DNA of 64,000 nucleotides. Origin: Trujillonella endophytica. Its GTDB lineage: Bacteria; Actinomycetota; Actinomycetes; Mycobacteriales; Geodermatophilaceae. The translations under genes were made by a program, and so were the position numbers. Of this stretch, positions 25,974 to 35,326 are shown piece by piece. The stretch's first letter is position 1. The number at the start of each line of letters is the position of its first letter. Where the stretch lies: the NCBI RefSeq assembly GCF_900110555.1, contig NZ_FOEE01000003.1, positions 124,001 to 188,000 on the forward strand. The letters run 5' to 3'. The notes below the pieces were generated by a model. The model was given only the letters and a program-made list of their open reading frames with translations, searched no databases and had not been told where the DNA came from.

Positions 25974-26704
25974 CCAGCCTGATCAAGGGCGATTCCGCCC
26001 AGACGCGCGCCGACCGCCAGGTCGACGTCCGCACGCCGGCGGGCGAGGCCACCGGCAGCGTGACGCTGCCCGGTGAGCTCTTCGACGCCAACGCGAACGT
26101 CTCGCTGATGCACCAGGTCGTCGTGGCGCAGCTCGCTGCCGCGCGACAGGGCACGCACTCGACGAAGACCCGCGGCAAGGTGCGCGGCGGTGGCGTCAAG
26201 CCCTACCGCCAGAAGGGCACCGGCCGCGCCCGTCAGGGCTCGATCCGCGCCCCGCAGTTCACCGGCGGTGGCATCGTCCACGGCCCGCAGCCGCGCGACT
26301 ACACCCAGCGGACCCCCAAGAAGATGAAGGCGGCCGCCCTGCGCGGGGCCCTCTCCGACCGGGCCCGCGAGGACCGCGTGCACGTGATCACCACCTTCAT
26401 CGAGGGCGACGCCCCGAAGACGAAGGAGGCGCTCAAGGCGCTCGACGCCGTGACCCAGGCCAAGCGCGTCCTCGTGGTCCTCGACCACGACGACGTCCTC
26501 AACTGGATCAGCCTGCGCAACGAGCCCCGGGTGCACCTGCTCGAGGCGGGACAGCTGAACACGTACGACGTGCTGCTCTCCGACGAGATCGTCTTCACGG
26601 AGGCGGCGCTCGCGGAGTTCGTCGCCGGACCGGTCCGCCGCTCGGCCAAGCCCGACATCGAGGTCGAGAGCTCCTCCACCGACACCACCGAGGAGAAGGC
26701 GTGA
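25970..26704 (+). CDS. rplD: 50S ribosomal protein L4
   Basis: 244 residues, GTG start overlapping rplC by 4 bp. The exit-tunnel loop and signature ([20 protein letters not shown]) are intact. The N-terminus has an extra roughly 20-residue polar segment before the conserved [13 protein letters not shown], and the C-terminus has an acidic Ser/Thr/Glu tail; both are common in actinobacterial L4. In E. coli L4 represses the S10 operon, so the leader before rpsJ is a possible target here. The stop overlaps rplW by 4 bp. Confidence 0.97.
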   Translation: MTSLIKGDSAQTRADRQVDVRTPAGEATGSVTLPGELFDANANVSLMHQVVVAQLAAARQGTHSTKTRGKVRGGGVKPYRQKGTGRARQGSIRAPQFTGGGIVHGPQPRDYTQRTPKKMKAAALRGALSDRAREDRVHVITTFIEGDAPKTKEALKALDAVTQAKRVLVVLDHDDVLNWISLRNEPRVHLLEAGQLNTYDVLLSDEIVFTEAALAEFVAGPVRRSAKPDIEVESSSTDTTEEKA

Positions 26705-27003
26705 CCTTCCACGACGCCCGGGACGTCCTGCTCGCGCCGGTCATCTCGGAGAAGAGCTACGGGCTGCTGGACGAGAACCAGTACACGTTCCTCGTGCACC
26801 CCGACGCCAACAAGACGCAGATCAAGATCGCTGTGGCGCAGGTCTTCAATGTGAAGGTCCTCGACGTCAACACGATCAACCGCCAGGGCAAGAAGAAGCG
26901 CAGCAAGGGCAACCGCATGGGCAGGCGCCCGAACACCAAGCGCGCCATCGTCTCGCTCGCGCCCGGCGACCGCATCGAGATCTTCGGTGGTCCCGGCGCC
27001 TGA
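26701..27003 (+). CDS. rplW: 50S ribosomal protein L23
   Basis: 100 residues, GTG at 26701 overlapping rplD. Standard features: [19 protein letters not shown], the extended loop [19 protein letters not shown], and GDRIEIFGG at the end. L23 lines the tunnel exit and is the docking site for signal recognition particle and trigger factor. Confidence 0.97.
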   Translation: MTFHDARDVLLAPVISEKSYGLLDENQYTFLVHPDANKTQIKIAVAQVFNVKVLDVNTINRQGKKKRSKGNRMGRRPNTKRAIVSLAPGDRIEIFGGPGA

Positions 27004-27046
27004 GCGCCGGTGACCCTCCGGACCAGAGATAGAGGACTCAAGTCAG

Positions 27047-27880
<834 letters not shown>

Positions 27881-27901
27881 GCGGGATAGGAGCCGACAGA
27901 C

Positions 27902-28183
27902 ATGCCACGCAGCCTGAAGAAGGGCCCGTTCGTCGACGACCACCTGCTCAAGAAGGTGGACGCGCAGAACGAGAAGGGCACCAAGAACGTGATCCGTACC
28001 TGGTCACGCCGCTCGACGATCATCCCGGACATGCTGGGTCACACCCTCGCGGTGCACGACGGCCGCAAGCACGTCCCGGTCTTCGTGACCGAGGCGATGG
28101 TCGGGCACAAGCTCGGTGAGTTCGCTCCCACGCGCACCTTCCGTGGGCACATCAAGGACGACCGCCGCTCGCGGCGGGGCTGA
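27902..28183 (+). CDS. rpsS: 30S ribosomal protein S19
   Basis: 93 residues ([19 protein letters not shown] to [11 protein letters not shown]). Binds 16S rRNA in the head together with S13. Conserved core [16 protein letters not shown] and [16 protein letters not shown]. Start preceded by GATAGGAGCC. Position between rplB and rplV is universal. Confidence 0.97.
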   Translation: MPRSLKKGPFVDDHLLKKVDAQNEKGTKNVIRTWSRRSTIIPDMLGHTLAVHDGRKHVPVFVTEAMVGHKLGEFAPTRTFRGHIKDDRRSRRG

Positions 28184-28203
28184 CCAGGTAGAGAGAGATT
28201 CCT

Positions 28204-28668
28204 ATGACTTCCCAGTTGGGACAGGAGACGCCGGTCGCGCGGGCCACGGCCCGCTTCGTCCGCGTCACCCCCATGAAGGCCCGCCGGGTGGTGGATCTCG
28301 TCCGCTACCTGCCCACCGACGAGGCCCTGGCCCTGCTGCGCTTCGCGCCGCAGGCGGCCAGTGAGCCGGTGGCGAAGGTGGTGGCCAGCGCCGTCGCCAA
28401 CGCCGAGCACAACCTGCAGCTCGACCGCAACGCGCTGGTGATCAGCGCCGCGTACGTCGACGAGGGCCCGACGCTCAAGCGGATCCGTCCGCGGGCCCAG
28501 GGCCGGGCGTTCCGCATCAACAAGCGGACCAGCCACATCACCGTCGAGGTGAGCGAGGTCGCCTCCAGCGACGAGCTCGCGCAGAAGTCGCGCAAGGCGC
28601 GTCGGGACACCGGCCAGTCCGGTCCCGCCACCCAGCAGAAGAGCAACACGAGGGGAGGGACCCGCTAG
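28204..28668 (+). CDS. rplV: 50S ribosomal protein L22
   Basis: 154 residues. Core L22 ([19 protein letters not shown] to [18 protein letters not shown]) followed by a polar Lys/Ser/Thr/Arg tail of about 35 residues, longer than the roughly 115-residue E. coli form. The tunnel hairpin sequence looks normal. The TAG stop shares its final G with the rpsC GTG. Confidence 0.97.
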   Translation: MTSQLGQETPVARATARFVRVTPMKARRVVDLVRYLPTDEALALLRFAPQAASEPVAKVVASAVANAEHNLQLDRNALVISAAYVDEGPTLKRIRPRAQGRAFRINKRTSHITVEVSEVASSDELAQKSRKARRDTGQSGPATQQKSNTRGGTR

Positions 28669-29579
28669 TGGGTCAGAAGGTCAACCCGCACGGGTTCCGG
28701 CTCGGCATCACCACCGACTACAAGTCCCGGTGGTACGCGGACAAGCTGTACAAGGACTACGTCAAGGAAGACGTGGCGATCCGGAAGCTCATGGGCAAGG
28801 GCATGGAGCGCGCCGGCATCTCGAAGGTGGAGATCGAGCGCACCCGTGACCGGGTCCGTGTCGACATCCACACCGCCCGTCCCGGCATCGTCATCGGCCG
28901 CCGCGGCGCCGAGGCCGACCGCATCCGCGGCGAGCTCGAGAAGCTCACCGGCAAGCAGGTCCAGCTGAACATCCTCGAGGTCAAGAACCCCGAGTCGGAC
29001 GCGCAGCTGGTCGCCCAGGGCGTGGCCGAGCAGCTGTCGAGCCGGGTCAGCTTCCGTCGCGCCATGCGCAAGGCCATGCAGTCGGCCCAGCGCAGCCCGC
29101 AGGTCAAGGGGATCCGGGTGCAGTGCTCCGGTCGCCTCGGCGGCACGGAGATGAGCCGGTCGGAGTTCTACCGCGAGGGCCGGGTGCCGCTGCACACGCT
29201 CCGCGCGAACATCGACTACGGCATCTACGAGGCCCGGACGACCTTCGGTCGCATCGGCGTCAAGGTGTGGATCTACAAGGGCGACGTGAGCGGCTCGCGG
29301 GCCGAGCGCGCGGCCCTCGAGGCCCTGGCCGACCGCCAGCAGCGTCGCGAGCGCGCGCAGCGCCTGCAGCGTCGCTCGGGCTCCAGCGGCACCACCGCCG
29401 GGGGCACCGAGGCCGGCCGCGCGGCGGTCGAGTCCTCGACCGGTCCGGTGGCGGACACCACCGACGCCGTCGTCGCCCAGACCTCGGGCGAGACGCCGGA
29501 GACGACGGTCGCCGAGCTCGCCGGTCCCGAGGCCACCGCGGCCGCCGAGACGACGGCCACCGAGAACACGGAGAGCTGA
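28668..29579 (+). CDS. rpsC: 30S ribosomal protein S3 with a long low-complexity tail
   Basis: 303 residues. KH domain ([21 protein letters not shown]) and the C-terminal S3 domain ([37 protein letters not shown]) are complete by about residue 210. The remaining 90 or so residues are Arg/Gln-rich, then Ala/Thr/Glu-rich and acidic, ending TENTES. S3 is usually 230-280 residues, so this tail is at the long end. GTG at 28668 overlaps the rplV stop by 1 bp. Confidence 0.97.
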   Translation: MGQKVNPHGFRLGITTDYKSRWYADKLYKDYVKEDVAIRKLMGKGMERAGISKVEIERTRDRVRVDIHTARPGIVIGRRGAEADRIRGELEKLTGKQVQLNILEVKNPESDAQLVAQGVAEQLSSRVSFRRAMRKAMQSAQRSPQVKGIRVQCSGRLGGTEMSRSEFYREGRVPLHTLRANIDYGIYEARTTFGRIGVKVWIYKGDVSGSRAERAALEALADRQQRRERAQRLQRRSGSSGTTAGGTEAGRAAVESSTGPVADTTDAVVAQTSGETPETTVAELAGPEATAAAETTATENTES

Positions 29580-29582
29580 GCC

Positions 29583-29999
29583 ATGCTCATCCCACGGCGG
29601 GTCAAGCACCGCAAGCAGCACCACCCGAGCCGCTCCGGCCGGGCCAAGGGCGGCACGGCGATCAACTTCGGTGAGTTCGCCATCCAGGCACTGGAGCCGG
29701 CCTACGTCACGAACCGGCAGATCGAGTCGGCTCGTATCGCGATGACGCGCCACATCAAGCGTGGCGGCAAGGTGTGGATCTCGATCTACCCCGACCGCCC
29801 GCTGACCAAGAAGCCGGCCGAGACCCGCATGGGTTCGGGCAAGGGCTCGCCCGAGTGGTGGGTGGCCAACGTGAAGCCGGGCCGGGTGCTCTTCGAGCTC
29901 TCCGGTGTGGCCGAGCCGGTCGCCCGCGAGGCCATGCGCCGCGCGATCCACAAGCTGCCCATGAAGTGCCGCTTCATCACGCGCGAAGGAGAGGTGTGA
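29583..29999 (+). CDS. rplP: 50S ribosomal protein L16
   Basis: 138 residues. [15 protein letters not shown] start and the [19 protein letters not shown] segment are diagnostic. L16 organises the A-site and factor-binding region. Start 3 bp after rpsC; the stop overlaps the rpmC ATG by 1 bp. Confidence 0.97.
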   Translation: MLIPRRVKHRKQHHPSRSGRAKGGTAINFGEFAIQALEPAYVTNRQIESARIAMTRHIKRGGKVWISIYPDRPLTKKPAETRMGSGKGSPEWWVANVKPGRVLFELSGVAEPVAREAMRRAIHKLPMKCRFITREGEV

Positions 30000-30232
30000 T
30001 GGCCGCCGGTCTGACTGCTCCGGAGCTGCGCGAGCTCTCTGTCGACGAGCTCGCCTCGCGGCTCCGCGAGTCCAAGGAAGAACTGTTCAACCTGCGGTTC
30101 CAGGTGGCCACCGGCCAGCTGGACAACAACCGGCGACTGCAGACCGTCCGCCGCGACATCGCGCGGATCTACACGATCATGCGCGAGCGCGAGCTGGGCC
30201 TGTCGGTCGCCCCGAACGAGGGTGTGGCATGA
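29999..30232 (+). CDS. rpmC: 50S ribosomal protein L29
   Basis: 77 residues from ATG at 29999, which shares its A with the rplP TGA. Two-helix protein with [26 protein letters not shown] and [15 protein letters not shown]. The open frame extends upstream, but the overlapping ATG after GAAGGAGAGG and the family length decide the start. It overlaps rpsQ by 4 bp. Confidence 0.96.
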   Translation: MAAGLTAPELRELSVDELASRLRESKEELFNLRFQVATGQLDNNRRLQTVRRDIARIYTIMRERELGLSVAPNEGVA

Positions 30233-30540
30233 GCGAGTCCCAGTCGGCCACCGCCAGCGAGGCGACGTCGAGCGGTCCCGGCCTCGCCGGCCGTGGCTAC
30301 CGCAAGGTCCGTGAGGGCCTCGTGGTCAGCGACAAGATGGAGAAGACCATCGTCGTCGAGGTCGAGGACCGCGTGAAGCACGGCCTGTACGGCAAGGTCA
30401 TCCGCCGTACGAGCAAGCTGAAGGCGCACGACGAGCAGGGGGTCGCCGGCGTCGGTGACCGCGTGCAGATCATGGAGACCCGGCCCACCTCCGCCACGAA
30501 GCGGTGGCGGCTGGTCGAGGTCCTCGAGAAGGCCAAGTAA
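30229..30540 (+). CDS. rpsQ: 30S ribosomal protein S17
   Basis: 103 residues. OB-fold core from [19 protein letters not shown] to [14 protein letters not shown]. An N-terminal Ser/Ala/Gly-rich extension of about 23 residues exceeds the usual 80-90-residue S17. Last gene of the block that starts at rpsJ; a 235-bp gap with a strong hairpin follows. Confidence 0.96.
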   Translation: MSESQSATASEATSSGPGLAGRGYRKVREGLVVSDKMEKTIVVEVEDRVKHGLYGKVIRRTSKLKAHDEQGVAGVGDRVQIMETRPTSATKRWRLVEVLEKAK

Positions 30541-30616
30541 GCAGCACCGACGGCTGCGGCCCCGTCGCGAGACGGAGCCCTGCCGACCGGCCCGCGAGGG
30601 TCGGGTCCGGAGCAGG

Positions 30617-30622
30617 TACTCT
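30617..30622 (+). promoter_or_regulatory. Possible -10 element of an internal promoter before rplN
   Basis: TACTCT in the 235-bp rpsQ-rplN gap. No good -35 lies at 16-19 bp upstream, so this is weak. It would place a start about 150 nt before rplN. Confidence 0.3.
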
Positions 30623-30665
30623 GGACGACTGGCGCCCCCTCGGGTGCGCGCCACATCCCGGTACC

Positions 30666-30711
30666 CGTGCCTCGGACGCACCGGCGGCCCAGCCGCCGGT
30701 GCGTCCGCACG
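30666..30711 (+). terminator. Strong hairpin between rpsQ and rplN
   Basis: GGACGCACCGGCGGC (30674-30688) pairs perfectly with GCCGCCGGTGCGTCC (30692-30706) around a CCA loop. CGTGC/GCACG (30666-30670, 30707-30711) extends it past a 3-nt bulge. It lies 64 bp before rplN, so it could end the S10 transcript or act in the leader of the spc operon. The rest of the gap shows no gene. Confidence 0.65.
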
Positions 30712-30775
30712 TGGGTATCGGACAGCCGGTTCACCGTTCCGGCCCGGCTGTCACCACTGAGATTGGGAGTAGGAC

Positions 30776-31144
30776 GTGATCCAGCAGGAGTCGCGACTCC
30801 GGGTCGCCGACAACACGGGTGCCAAGGAGATCCTCTGCATCCGTGTCCTCGGCGGGTCCGGGCGACGCTACGCGGGCATCGGCGACGTCATCGTCGCCAC
30901 CGTGAAGGACGCGTTGCCGGGTGCCGGTGTGAAGAAGGGTGACGTCGTCAAGGCCGTCATCGTCCGCACCGTGAAGGAGCGTCGGCGTCCCGACGGCTCC
31001 TACATCCGCTTCGACGAGAACGCCGCCGTGATCATCCGCGACAGCGGCGACCCGCGCGGCACGCGCATCTTCGGCCCCGTGGGCCGCGAGCTGCGCGACA
31101 AGCGCTTCATGCGGATCATCTCGCTCGCTCCGGAGGTGTTGTGA
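30776..31144 (+). CDS. rplN: 50S ribosomal protein L14
   Basis: 122 residues, canonical length. GTG start with GGGAGTAGGAC upstream. Conserved [21 protein letters not shown] and the C-terminal [16 protein letters not shown]. Forms the factor-side interface with L19 and 16S rRNA. First gene after the hairpin gap; the stop overlaps rplX by 4 bp. Confidence 0.97.
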   Translation: MIQQESRLRVADNTGAKEILCIRVLGGSGRRYAGIGDVIVATVKDALPGAGVKKGDVVKAVIVRTVKERRRPDGSYIRFDENAAVIIRDSGDPRGTRIFGPVGRELRDKRFMRIISLAPEVL

Positions 31145-31506
31145 GCATGCCTGCCCACAAGAACGACCCCGGCACCAAGAAGGCGCCGTCGATGAAGGTC
31201 AAGAAGGGCGACACCGTCGTCGTGCTGTCCGGCAAGGACAAGGGCGCGAAGGGGCGGATCATCGCTGCCTACCCCCAGGTGCAGAAGGTGCTCGTCGAGG
31301 GCGTCGGCCGGGTCAAGAAGCACACCCGGATCAGCTCCAACCAGCGCGGCGCCCAGCAGGGCGGGATCGTCACGCAGGAGGCTCCCATCCACGTGAGCAA
31401 CGTGATGGTGATCGACTCCGAGGACAAGCCGACCCGGGTCGGCTACCGCAAGGACGAGGAAGGCCGCAACATCCGGGTCTCGCGGCGCACCGGTAAGGAC
31501 CTCTGA
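31141..31506 (+). CDS. rplX: 50S ribosomal protein L24
   Basis: 121 residues. KOW motif region [20 protein letters not shown] is clear, followed by [20 protein letters not shown] at 31141 overlaps rplN (GTGA). An ATG two codons in is the alternative; the true KOW domain begins about 17 residues later, so the N-terminus carries a Lys/Pro extension. Assembly initiator for the 50S subunit. Confidence 0.95.
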   Translation: MSMPAHKNDPGTKKAPSMKVKKGDTVVVLSGKDKGAKGRIIAAYPQVQKVLVEGVGRVKKHTRISSNQRGAQQGGIVTQEAPIHVSNVMVIDSEDKPTRVGYRKDEEGRNIRVSRRTGKDL

Positions 31507-31511
31507 TCCCC

Positions 31512-32096
31512 ATGAGCGCACCCACCCGTGAGCTGCCCCGCATGCTGGCCCGGTACCGCGAGGAGATCGTGCCGGCCCTGCAGTCGGAGTTCGGCTTCGA
31601 GAACATCATGCAGATCCCGCGCCTGACGAAGATCGTCGTCAACATGGGCGTCGGCGAGGCCACCCGTGACGCGAAGCTGATGGACGGCGCGGTCCGCGAC
31701 CTCACCGCCATCACCGGTCAGAAGCCGGCCGTGGTCCGTGCCCGCAAGTCCATCGCGCAGTTCAAGCTCCGCGAGGGCATGCCGATCGGCGCGAAGGTCA
31801 CCCTTCGCGGCGACCGCATGTGGGAGTTCCTGGACCGGCTGCTGTCGCTGGCCCTGCCCCGCATCCGTGACTTCCGTGGCCTGAACTCCAAGCAGTTCGA
31901 CGGCCACGGCAACTACACGTTCGGTCTGACCGAGCAGTCGATGTTCCGCGAGATCGACGTCGACAAGATCGACCGGCCGCGCGGCATGGACATCACGCTG
32001 GTCACCACCGCCACCAACGACGACGAGGGTCGTGAGCTGCTCCGGCTGCTCGGCTTCCCCTTCGCCGGCCAGCCCGTCGTCACCACGACCCGCTGA
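31512..32096 (+). CDS. rplE: 50S ribosomal protein L5
   Basis: 194 residues. Binds 5S rRNA and contacts P-site tRNA. Conserved [39 protein letters not shown] and the C-terminal [21 protein letters not shown]-terminal Ser/Ala/Pro segment is slightly longer than in E. coli. Start 5 bp after rplX. Confidence 0.97.
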   Translation: MSAPTRELPRMLARYREEIVPALQSEFGFENIMQIPRLTKIVVNMGVGEATRDAKLMDGAVRDLTAITGQKPAVVRARKSIAQFKLREGMPIGAKVTLRGDRMWEFLDRLLSLALPRIRDFRGLNSKQFDGHGNYTFGLTEQSMFREIDVDKIDRPRGMDITLVTTATNDDEGRELLRLLGFPFAGQPVVTTTR

Positions 32097-32129
32097 TCCG
32101 GGCCTTCGAGAGAGCTACAGGAGACCGAG

Positions 32130-32315
32130 ATGGCCAAGAAGGCCCTGATCAACAAGGCGGCCCGCACGCCCAAGTTCGCGGTCCGCGGCTACACCCGCTG
32201 CCAGCGCTGCGGTCGCCCGCACGCGGTGTTCCGCAAGTTCGGCCTCTGCCGGATCTGCCTGCGGGAGATGGCCCACGCCGGGGAGCTCCCGGGCGTGCGC
32301 AAGTCCAGCTGGTGA
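32130..32315 (+). CDS. rpsZ: 30S ribosomal protein S14, zinc-binding short form
   Basis: 61 residues. Two Cys pairs (CQRC and CRIC) form the zinc site, the type-Z S14 used when zinc is available. Conserved [18 protein letters not shown] and [11 protein letters not shown] ends. Ribosome site CAGGAGACCGAG before the ATG. A zinc-free paralogue is not in this window. The gene is followed by a strong hairpin. Confidence 0.97.
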   Translation: MAKKALINKAARTPKFAVRGYTRCQRCGRPHAVFRKFGLCRICLREMAHAGELPGVRKSSW

Positions 32316-32319
32316 CCGT

Positions 32320-32371
32320 CCCCGGTGCCCCCCGCAGCGCGCTCCGCGCGCGGCGGGTCCCGGCACCGGGG
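32320..32371 (+). terminator. Nested hairpin between rpsZ and rpsH
   Basis: CCCCGGTGCC (32320-32329) pairs with GGCACCGGGG (32362-32371), 10 bp. Inside, CGC-A-GCGCGC and GCGCGC-G-GCG pair around a TCC loop, the same inner loop and GCGC-TCC-GCGC stem seen after rpoB. It starts 5 bp past the stop in a 167-bp gap that otherwise shows nothing beyond the rpsH ribosome site. Confidence 0.65.
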
Positions 32372-32482
32372 CCGTTCCAGACTCACCCGAGTCGACCGGC
32401 GCACCATCCGTAGTACCACCGATCGCCGACAGGCCCACCCGAGGTCCGGGTGCGGAACCGCGGCGAGAGAGGCACGACACCC

Positions 32483-32893
32483 ATGACGATGACCGACCCG
32501 ATCGCGGACATGCTCACGCGTATCCGCAACGCCAACCAGGCGTATCACGACTCCGCGACGATGCCGTCGTCGAAGATCAAGACGCACATCGCCGAGATCC
32601 TCCAGCAGCAGGGCTACATCGCCGGCTGGAAGGTGAACGAGGTCGAGAAGGACGGCAGCACCCGCAAGGAGCTGGTCATCGACCTCAAGTACGGGCCGAA
32701 CCGCGAGCGCAGCATTGCCGGCGTCCGTCGGGTGTCCAAGCCCGGTCTGCGGGTGTACGCCAAGTCGACCGCGCTGCCCAAGGTGCTCGGCGGCCTCGGG
32801 GTGGCGATCATCTCCACCTCGACCGGCCTGCTGACCGACCGCCAGGCGAACACGAAGGGCGTGGGTGGGGAAGTCCTCGCCTACGTCTGGTAA
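32483..32893 (+). CDS. rpsH: 30S ribosomal protein S8
   Basis: 136 residues from ATG at 32483. Core [17 protein letters not shown] and the C-terminal [20 protein letters not shown] are conserved. S8 organises the central 16S domain and is the spc-operon repressor in E. coli. A second ATG two codons later is possible. GAGAGG lies 12 nt upstream. The open frame continues upstream but has no family match. Confidence 0.96.
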   Translation: MTMTDPIADMLTRIRNANQAYHDSATMPSSKIKTHIAEILQQQGYIAGWKVNEVEKDGSTRKELVIDLKYGPNRERSIAGVRRVSKPGLRVYAKSTALPKVLGGLGVAIISTSTGLLTDRQANTKGVGGEVLAYVW

Positions 32894-32908
32894 GAGGAGC
32901 GAGCTGAG

Positions 32909-33448
32909 ATGTCACGGATCGGACGACTCCCGATTCCGGTGCCCGGTGGCGTGGACATCGCCATCGAGGGCCAGACCGTCAACGTGAAGGGCCCCAAGGG
33001 GTCCCTGTCCCACACCGTCGCGCCGCCGATCACGGTGGACCGCGGTGAGGACGGCACGCTGCAGGTGGCCCGGCCGGACGACGAGCGGGAGAGCCGGGCC
33101 CTGCACGGGCTGTCGCGCACTCTCATCGCCAACATGATCACCGGCGTCACCGAGGGGTACACGAAGACCCTCGAGATCGTCGGTGTCGGTTACCGCGTGC
33201 AGGCCCGGGGCTCGGACCTCGAGTTCGCCCTCGGCTTCAGCCACCCGGTGCCCGTCAAGGCGCCGGAGGGCATCACGTTCACCGTCGAGTCGCCCACCCG
33301 CCTCCGGGTGGCCGGTATCGACAAGCAGCAGGTGGGCCAGGTCGCGGCCAACATCCGCAAGCTGCGTCGCCCCGACCCGTACAAGGGCAAGGGCGTCCGC
33401 TACCAGGGTGAGGTCGTCAAGCGCAAGGTCGGGAAGACGGGTAAGTGA
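32909..33448 (+). CDS. rplF: 50S ribosomal protein L6
   Basis: 179 residues. [19 protein letters not shown] start; two tandem alpha/beta units; C-terminal [21 protein letters not shown] motif diagnostic for L6. RBS GAGGAGCGAG upstream. The stop overlaps the rplR ATG (TGATG). Confidence 0.97.
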   Translation: MSRIGRLPIPVPGGVDIAIEGQTVNVKGPKGSLSHTVAPPITVDRGEDGTLQVARPDDERESRALHGLSRTLIANMITGVTEGYTKTLEIVGVGYRVQARGSDLEFALGFSHPVPVKAPEGITFTVESPTRLRVAGIDKQQVGQVAANIRKLRRPDPYKGKGVRYQGEVVKRKVGKTGK

Positions 33449-33855
33449 TGGCACAGACCGAGAAGAGTGCTCGGGTCCACACACCCGTGGGCACCGACAT
33501 CAGCACCGCGCGACGGGTGGCCCGGCTGCGCCGGCACAACCGGCTGCGCAAGCGCGTCGCCGGCACGCCGGCGCGTCCGCGCCTGGTGGTCAAGCGCAGC
33601 GCGCGCCACATCCACGTCCAGGTCGTCGACGACACCGCGGGCCACACCCTGGTCAGCGCCTCCACGCTGGACGCCAGCCTGCGGACGGCGGAGGGCGACA
33701 AGTCCTCCCTGGCCCGTCGGGTCGGCGCGCTGGTCGCGGAGCGGGCCAAGGCGGCGGGGATCACCGCGGTGGTCTTCGACCGTGGTGGCAACCGCTACCA
33801 GGGCCGGATTGCCGCGCTGGCCGACGGCGCGCGCGAGGGCGGACTGGACTTCTGA
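33448..33855 (+). CDS. rplR: 50S ribosomal protein L18
   Basis: 135 residues. Core [36 protein letters not shown], and [20 protein letters not shown]. Binds 5S rRNA. The ATG at 33448 shares its A with the rplF stop; a GTG one codon earlier is the alternative. A polar N-terminal extension (about 20 residues) precedes the core. Its TGA overlaps the ATG of a 12-codon mini-ORF. Confidence 0.96.
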   Translation: MAQTEKSARVHTPVGTDISTARRVARLRRHNRLRKRVAGTPARPRLVVKRSARHIHVQVVDDTAGHTLVSASTLDASLRTAEGDKSSLARRVGALVAERAKAAGITAVVFDRGGNRYQGRIAALADGAREGGLDF

Positions 33856-33893
33856 TGACCAGCACGCACACCGAGATCGAGAGGGACGTCTGA
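33855..33893 (+). CDS. 12-codon mini-ORF between rplR and rpsE
   Basis: ATG at 33855 overlaps the rplR stop (TGATG) and the frame reads [12 protein letters not shown] to a TGA at 33891-33893. The final A of that stop starts the rpsE ATG (TGATG again). The GAGAGGGA ribosome site of rpsE lies inside it. The two exact overlaps suggest it is translated and couples rplR to rpsE. It may be only a leader peptide with no function for the product. No homologue is known to me. Confidence 0.5.
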   Translation: MTSTHTEIERDV

Positions 33894-34507
33894 TGCCAGG
33901 ACCACAGCGACGCGGCGGCGGCGCCGGCGGCGGTAACGACCGCCGCGACCGCCGCGACGGCGGGCGGGGGCCGGGCGGCGCTCCCGCCGAGAAGAGCAAC
34001 TACATCGAGCGCGTGGTCGCCATCAACCGCGTGTCCAAGGTCGTCAAGGGCGGTCGGCGCTTCAGCTTCACCGCCCTGGTGATCGTGGGCGACGGCGACG
34101 GCACCGTGGGTGTCGGTTACGGCAAGGCCAAGGAGGTGCCCGCGGCGATCGCCAAGGGTGTCGAGGAGGCCAAGAAGCACTTCTACAAGGTGCCGCGCAT
34201 CGCCAGCACCATCCCGCACCCCGTGCAGGGTGAGGCGGCGGCCGGTGTCGTGCTGCTCAAGCCGGCCAGTCCGGGTACCGGCGTCATCGCCGGTGGCCCG
34301 GTGCGTGCCGTGCTCGAGTGCGCCGGCATCCACGACGTGCTCTCGAAGAGCCTCGGCTCGTCGAACCCCATCAACATCGTGCACGCCACCATGCAGGCGC
34401 TGAAGGACCTCGTTCGTCCCGAGGAGATCGCGGCGCGCCGCGGTCTGCCCCTCGAGGACGTGGCCCCGGCCGCCATGCTGCGGGCGCGTGCGGGCCAGGG
34501 GGTCTGA
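33893..34507 (+). CDS. rpsE: 30S ribosomal protein S5
   Basis: 204 residues from ATG at 33893. A Gly/Arg-rich disordered N-terminus of about 35 residues ([18 protein letters not shown]) precedes the dsRNA-binding-like domain ([20 protein letters not shown]) and the C-terminal domain ([33 protein letters not shown]). S5 helps decoding fidelity; no change stands out in the conserved core. The start is fixed by GAGAGGGA 9 nt upstream and the TGATG overlap. Confidence 0.97.
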   Translation: MPGPQRRGGGAGGGNDRRDRRDGGRGPGGAPAEKSNYIERVVAINRVSKVVKGGRRFSFTALVIVGDGDGTVGVGYGKAKEVPAAIAKGVEEAKKHFYKVPRIASTIPHPVQGEAAAGVVLLKPASPGTGVIAGGPVRAVLECAGIHDVLSKSLGSSNPINIVHATMQALKDLVRPEEIAARRGLPLEDVAPAAMLRARAGQGV

Positions 34508-34508
34508 C

Positions 34509-34688
34509 ATGCCTCAGCTGAAGGTCACCCAGATCAAGTCCGCGATCGGCACGAAGCCCAACCAGCGCCAGACGCTGCGTTCCCTGGGCCTCAAGCGGAT
34601 CAACGACTCTGTCGTGCAGGAGGACCGTCCCGAGATCCGCGGGATGGTCGCCACGGTGCCGCACCTGGTCACCGTCGAAGAGGTGTGA
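34509..34688 (+). CDS. rpmD: 50S ribosomal protein L30
   Basis: 59 residues from ATG at 34509. [20 protein letters not shown] and [20 protein letters not shown] are diagnostic. Start 1 bp after the rpsE stop; upstream in-frame codons belong to overlapping rpsE sequence. Confidence 0.96.
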   Translation: MPQLKVTQIKSAIGTKPNQRQTLRSLGLKRINDSVVQEDRPEIRGMVATVPHLVTVEEV

Positions 34689-34701
34689 GGAAAGACTCGC
34701 T

Positions 34702-35145
34702 ATGACACTGAAGGTCCACCACCTCCGTCCGGCCAAGGGCGCCAACACCAAGAAGACCCGCGTGGGTCGTGGTGAGGGCTCCAAGGGCAAGACCGCCGGT
34801 CGCGGCACCAAGGGCACCGGCGCGCGCGGCACCACGTCCGCGCGCTTCGAGGGCGGGCAGACGCCGCTGCACATGCGGCTGCCCAAGCTGTCGGGCTTCA
34901 AGAGCCCCAACAAGGTCGTCTTCCAGGTCGTCAACCTCGACCGGATCGCGGCGCTGTTCCCGCAGGGGGGCACCGTCGACAACGACACGCTCGTGGCCGC
35001 CGGCGCCGTGCGCCGTGGCCAGCCGGTCAAGATCCTCGGCACCGGCGAGCTCGGCGGCGTTGCGGTGAACGTGCACGCGCAGGCGTTCTCGTCGTCGGCC
35101 GCCGAGAAGATCTCCGCAGCCGGGGGCAGCACCACGCTCGTCTGA
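34702..35145 (+). CDS. rplO: 50S ribosomal protein L15
   Basis: 147 residues. [20 protein letters not shown] start with the Gly/Lys-rich RNA-binding arm, then [19 protein letters not shown] and a C-terminal domain with [19 protein letters not shown]. Late assembly protein near the peptidyl-transferase centre. Start preceded by GAGGAAAGAC. A terminator follows it, so secY is separated from the ribosomal genes. Confidence 0.97.
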   Translation: MTLKVHHLRPAKGANTKKTRVGRGEGSKGKTAGRGTKGTGARGTTSARFEGGQTPLHMRLPKLSGFKSPNKVVFQVVNLDRIAALFPQGGTVDNDTLVAAGAVRRGQPVKILGTGELGGVAVNVHAQAFSSSAAEKISAAGGSTTLV

Positions 35146-35152
35146 GCCGCCG

Positions 35153-35203
35153 ATGACCCCCGGGGCGCGCCTCCCTCAGTGAGGCGGGCGCCCCGGGGGT
35201 CAT
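35153..35203 (+). terminator. Terminator between rplO and secY
   Basis: ATGACCCCCGGGGCGC (35153-35168) pairs with GCGCCCCGGGGGTCAT (35188-35203), 16 bp. GCCTC (35169-35173) / GAGGC (35181-35185) extends it. It begins 7 bp past the rplO stop. This is the strongest terminator candidate within the ribosomal cluster. Confidence 0.8.
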
Positions 35204-35295
35204 CTGCTGCCCGGCTCGCGCCGCGGTCCCGACCCGACGGCCGCCCTGCCGGGCCCCACCGCGAGTTGGCCGGCGGCGGGGAGCAGGCTGGTCCT

Positions 35296-35301
35296 TACAC
35301 T
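35296..35301 (+). promoter_or_regulatory. Probable -10 element for secY-adk-map
   Basis: TACACT lies 25 nt before the secY GTG, downstream of the rplO terminator. A TTGGCC at 35266-35271 is too far (24-bp spacer) to be a normal -35, so only the -10 is proposed. Confidence 0.4.
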
Positions 35302-35326
35302 CACACGACGAACTCGGGGAGGGCAC

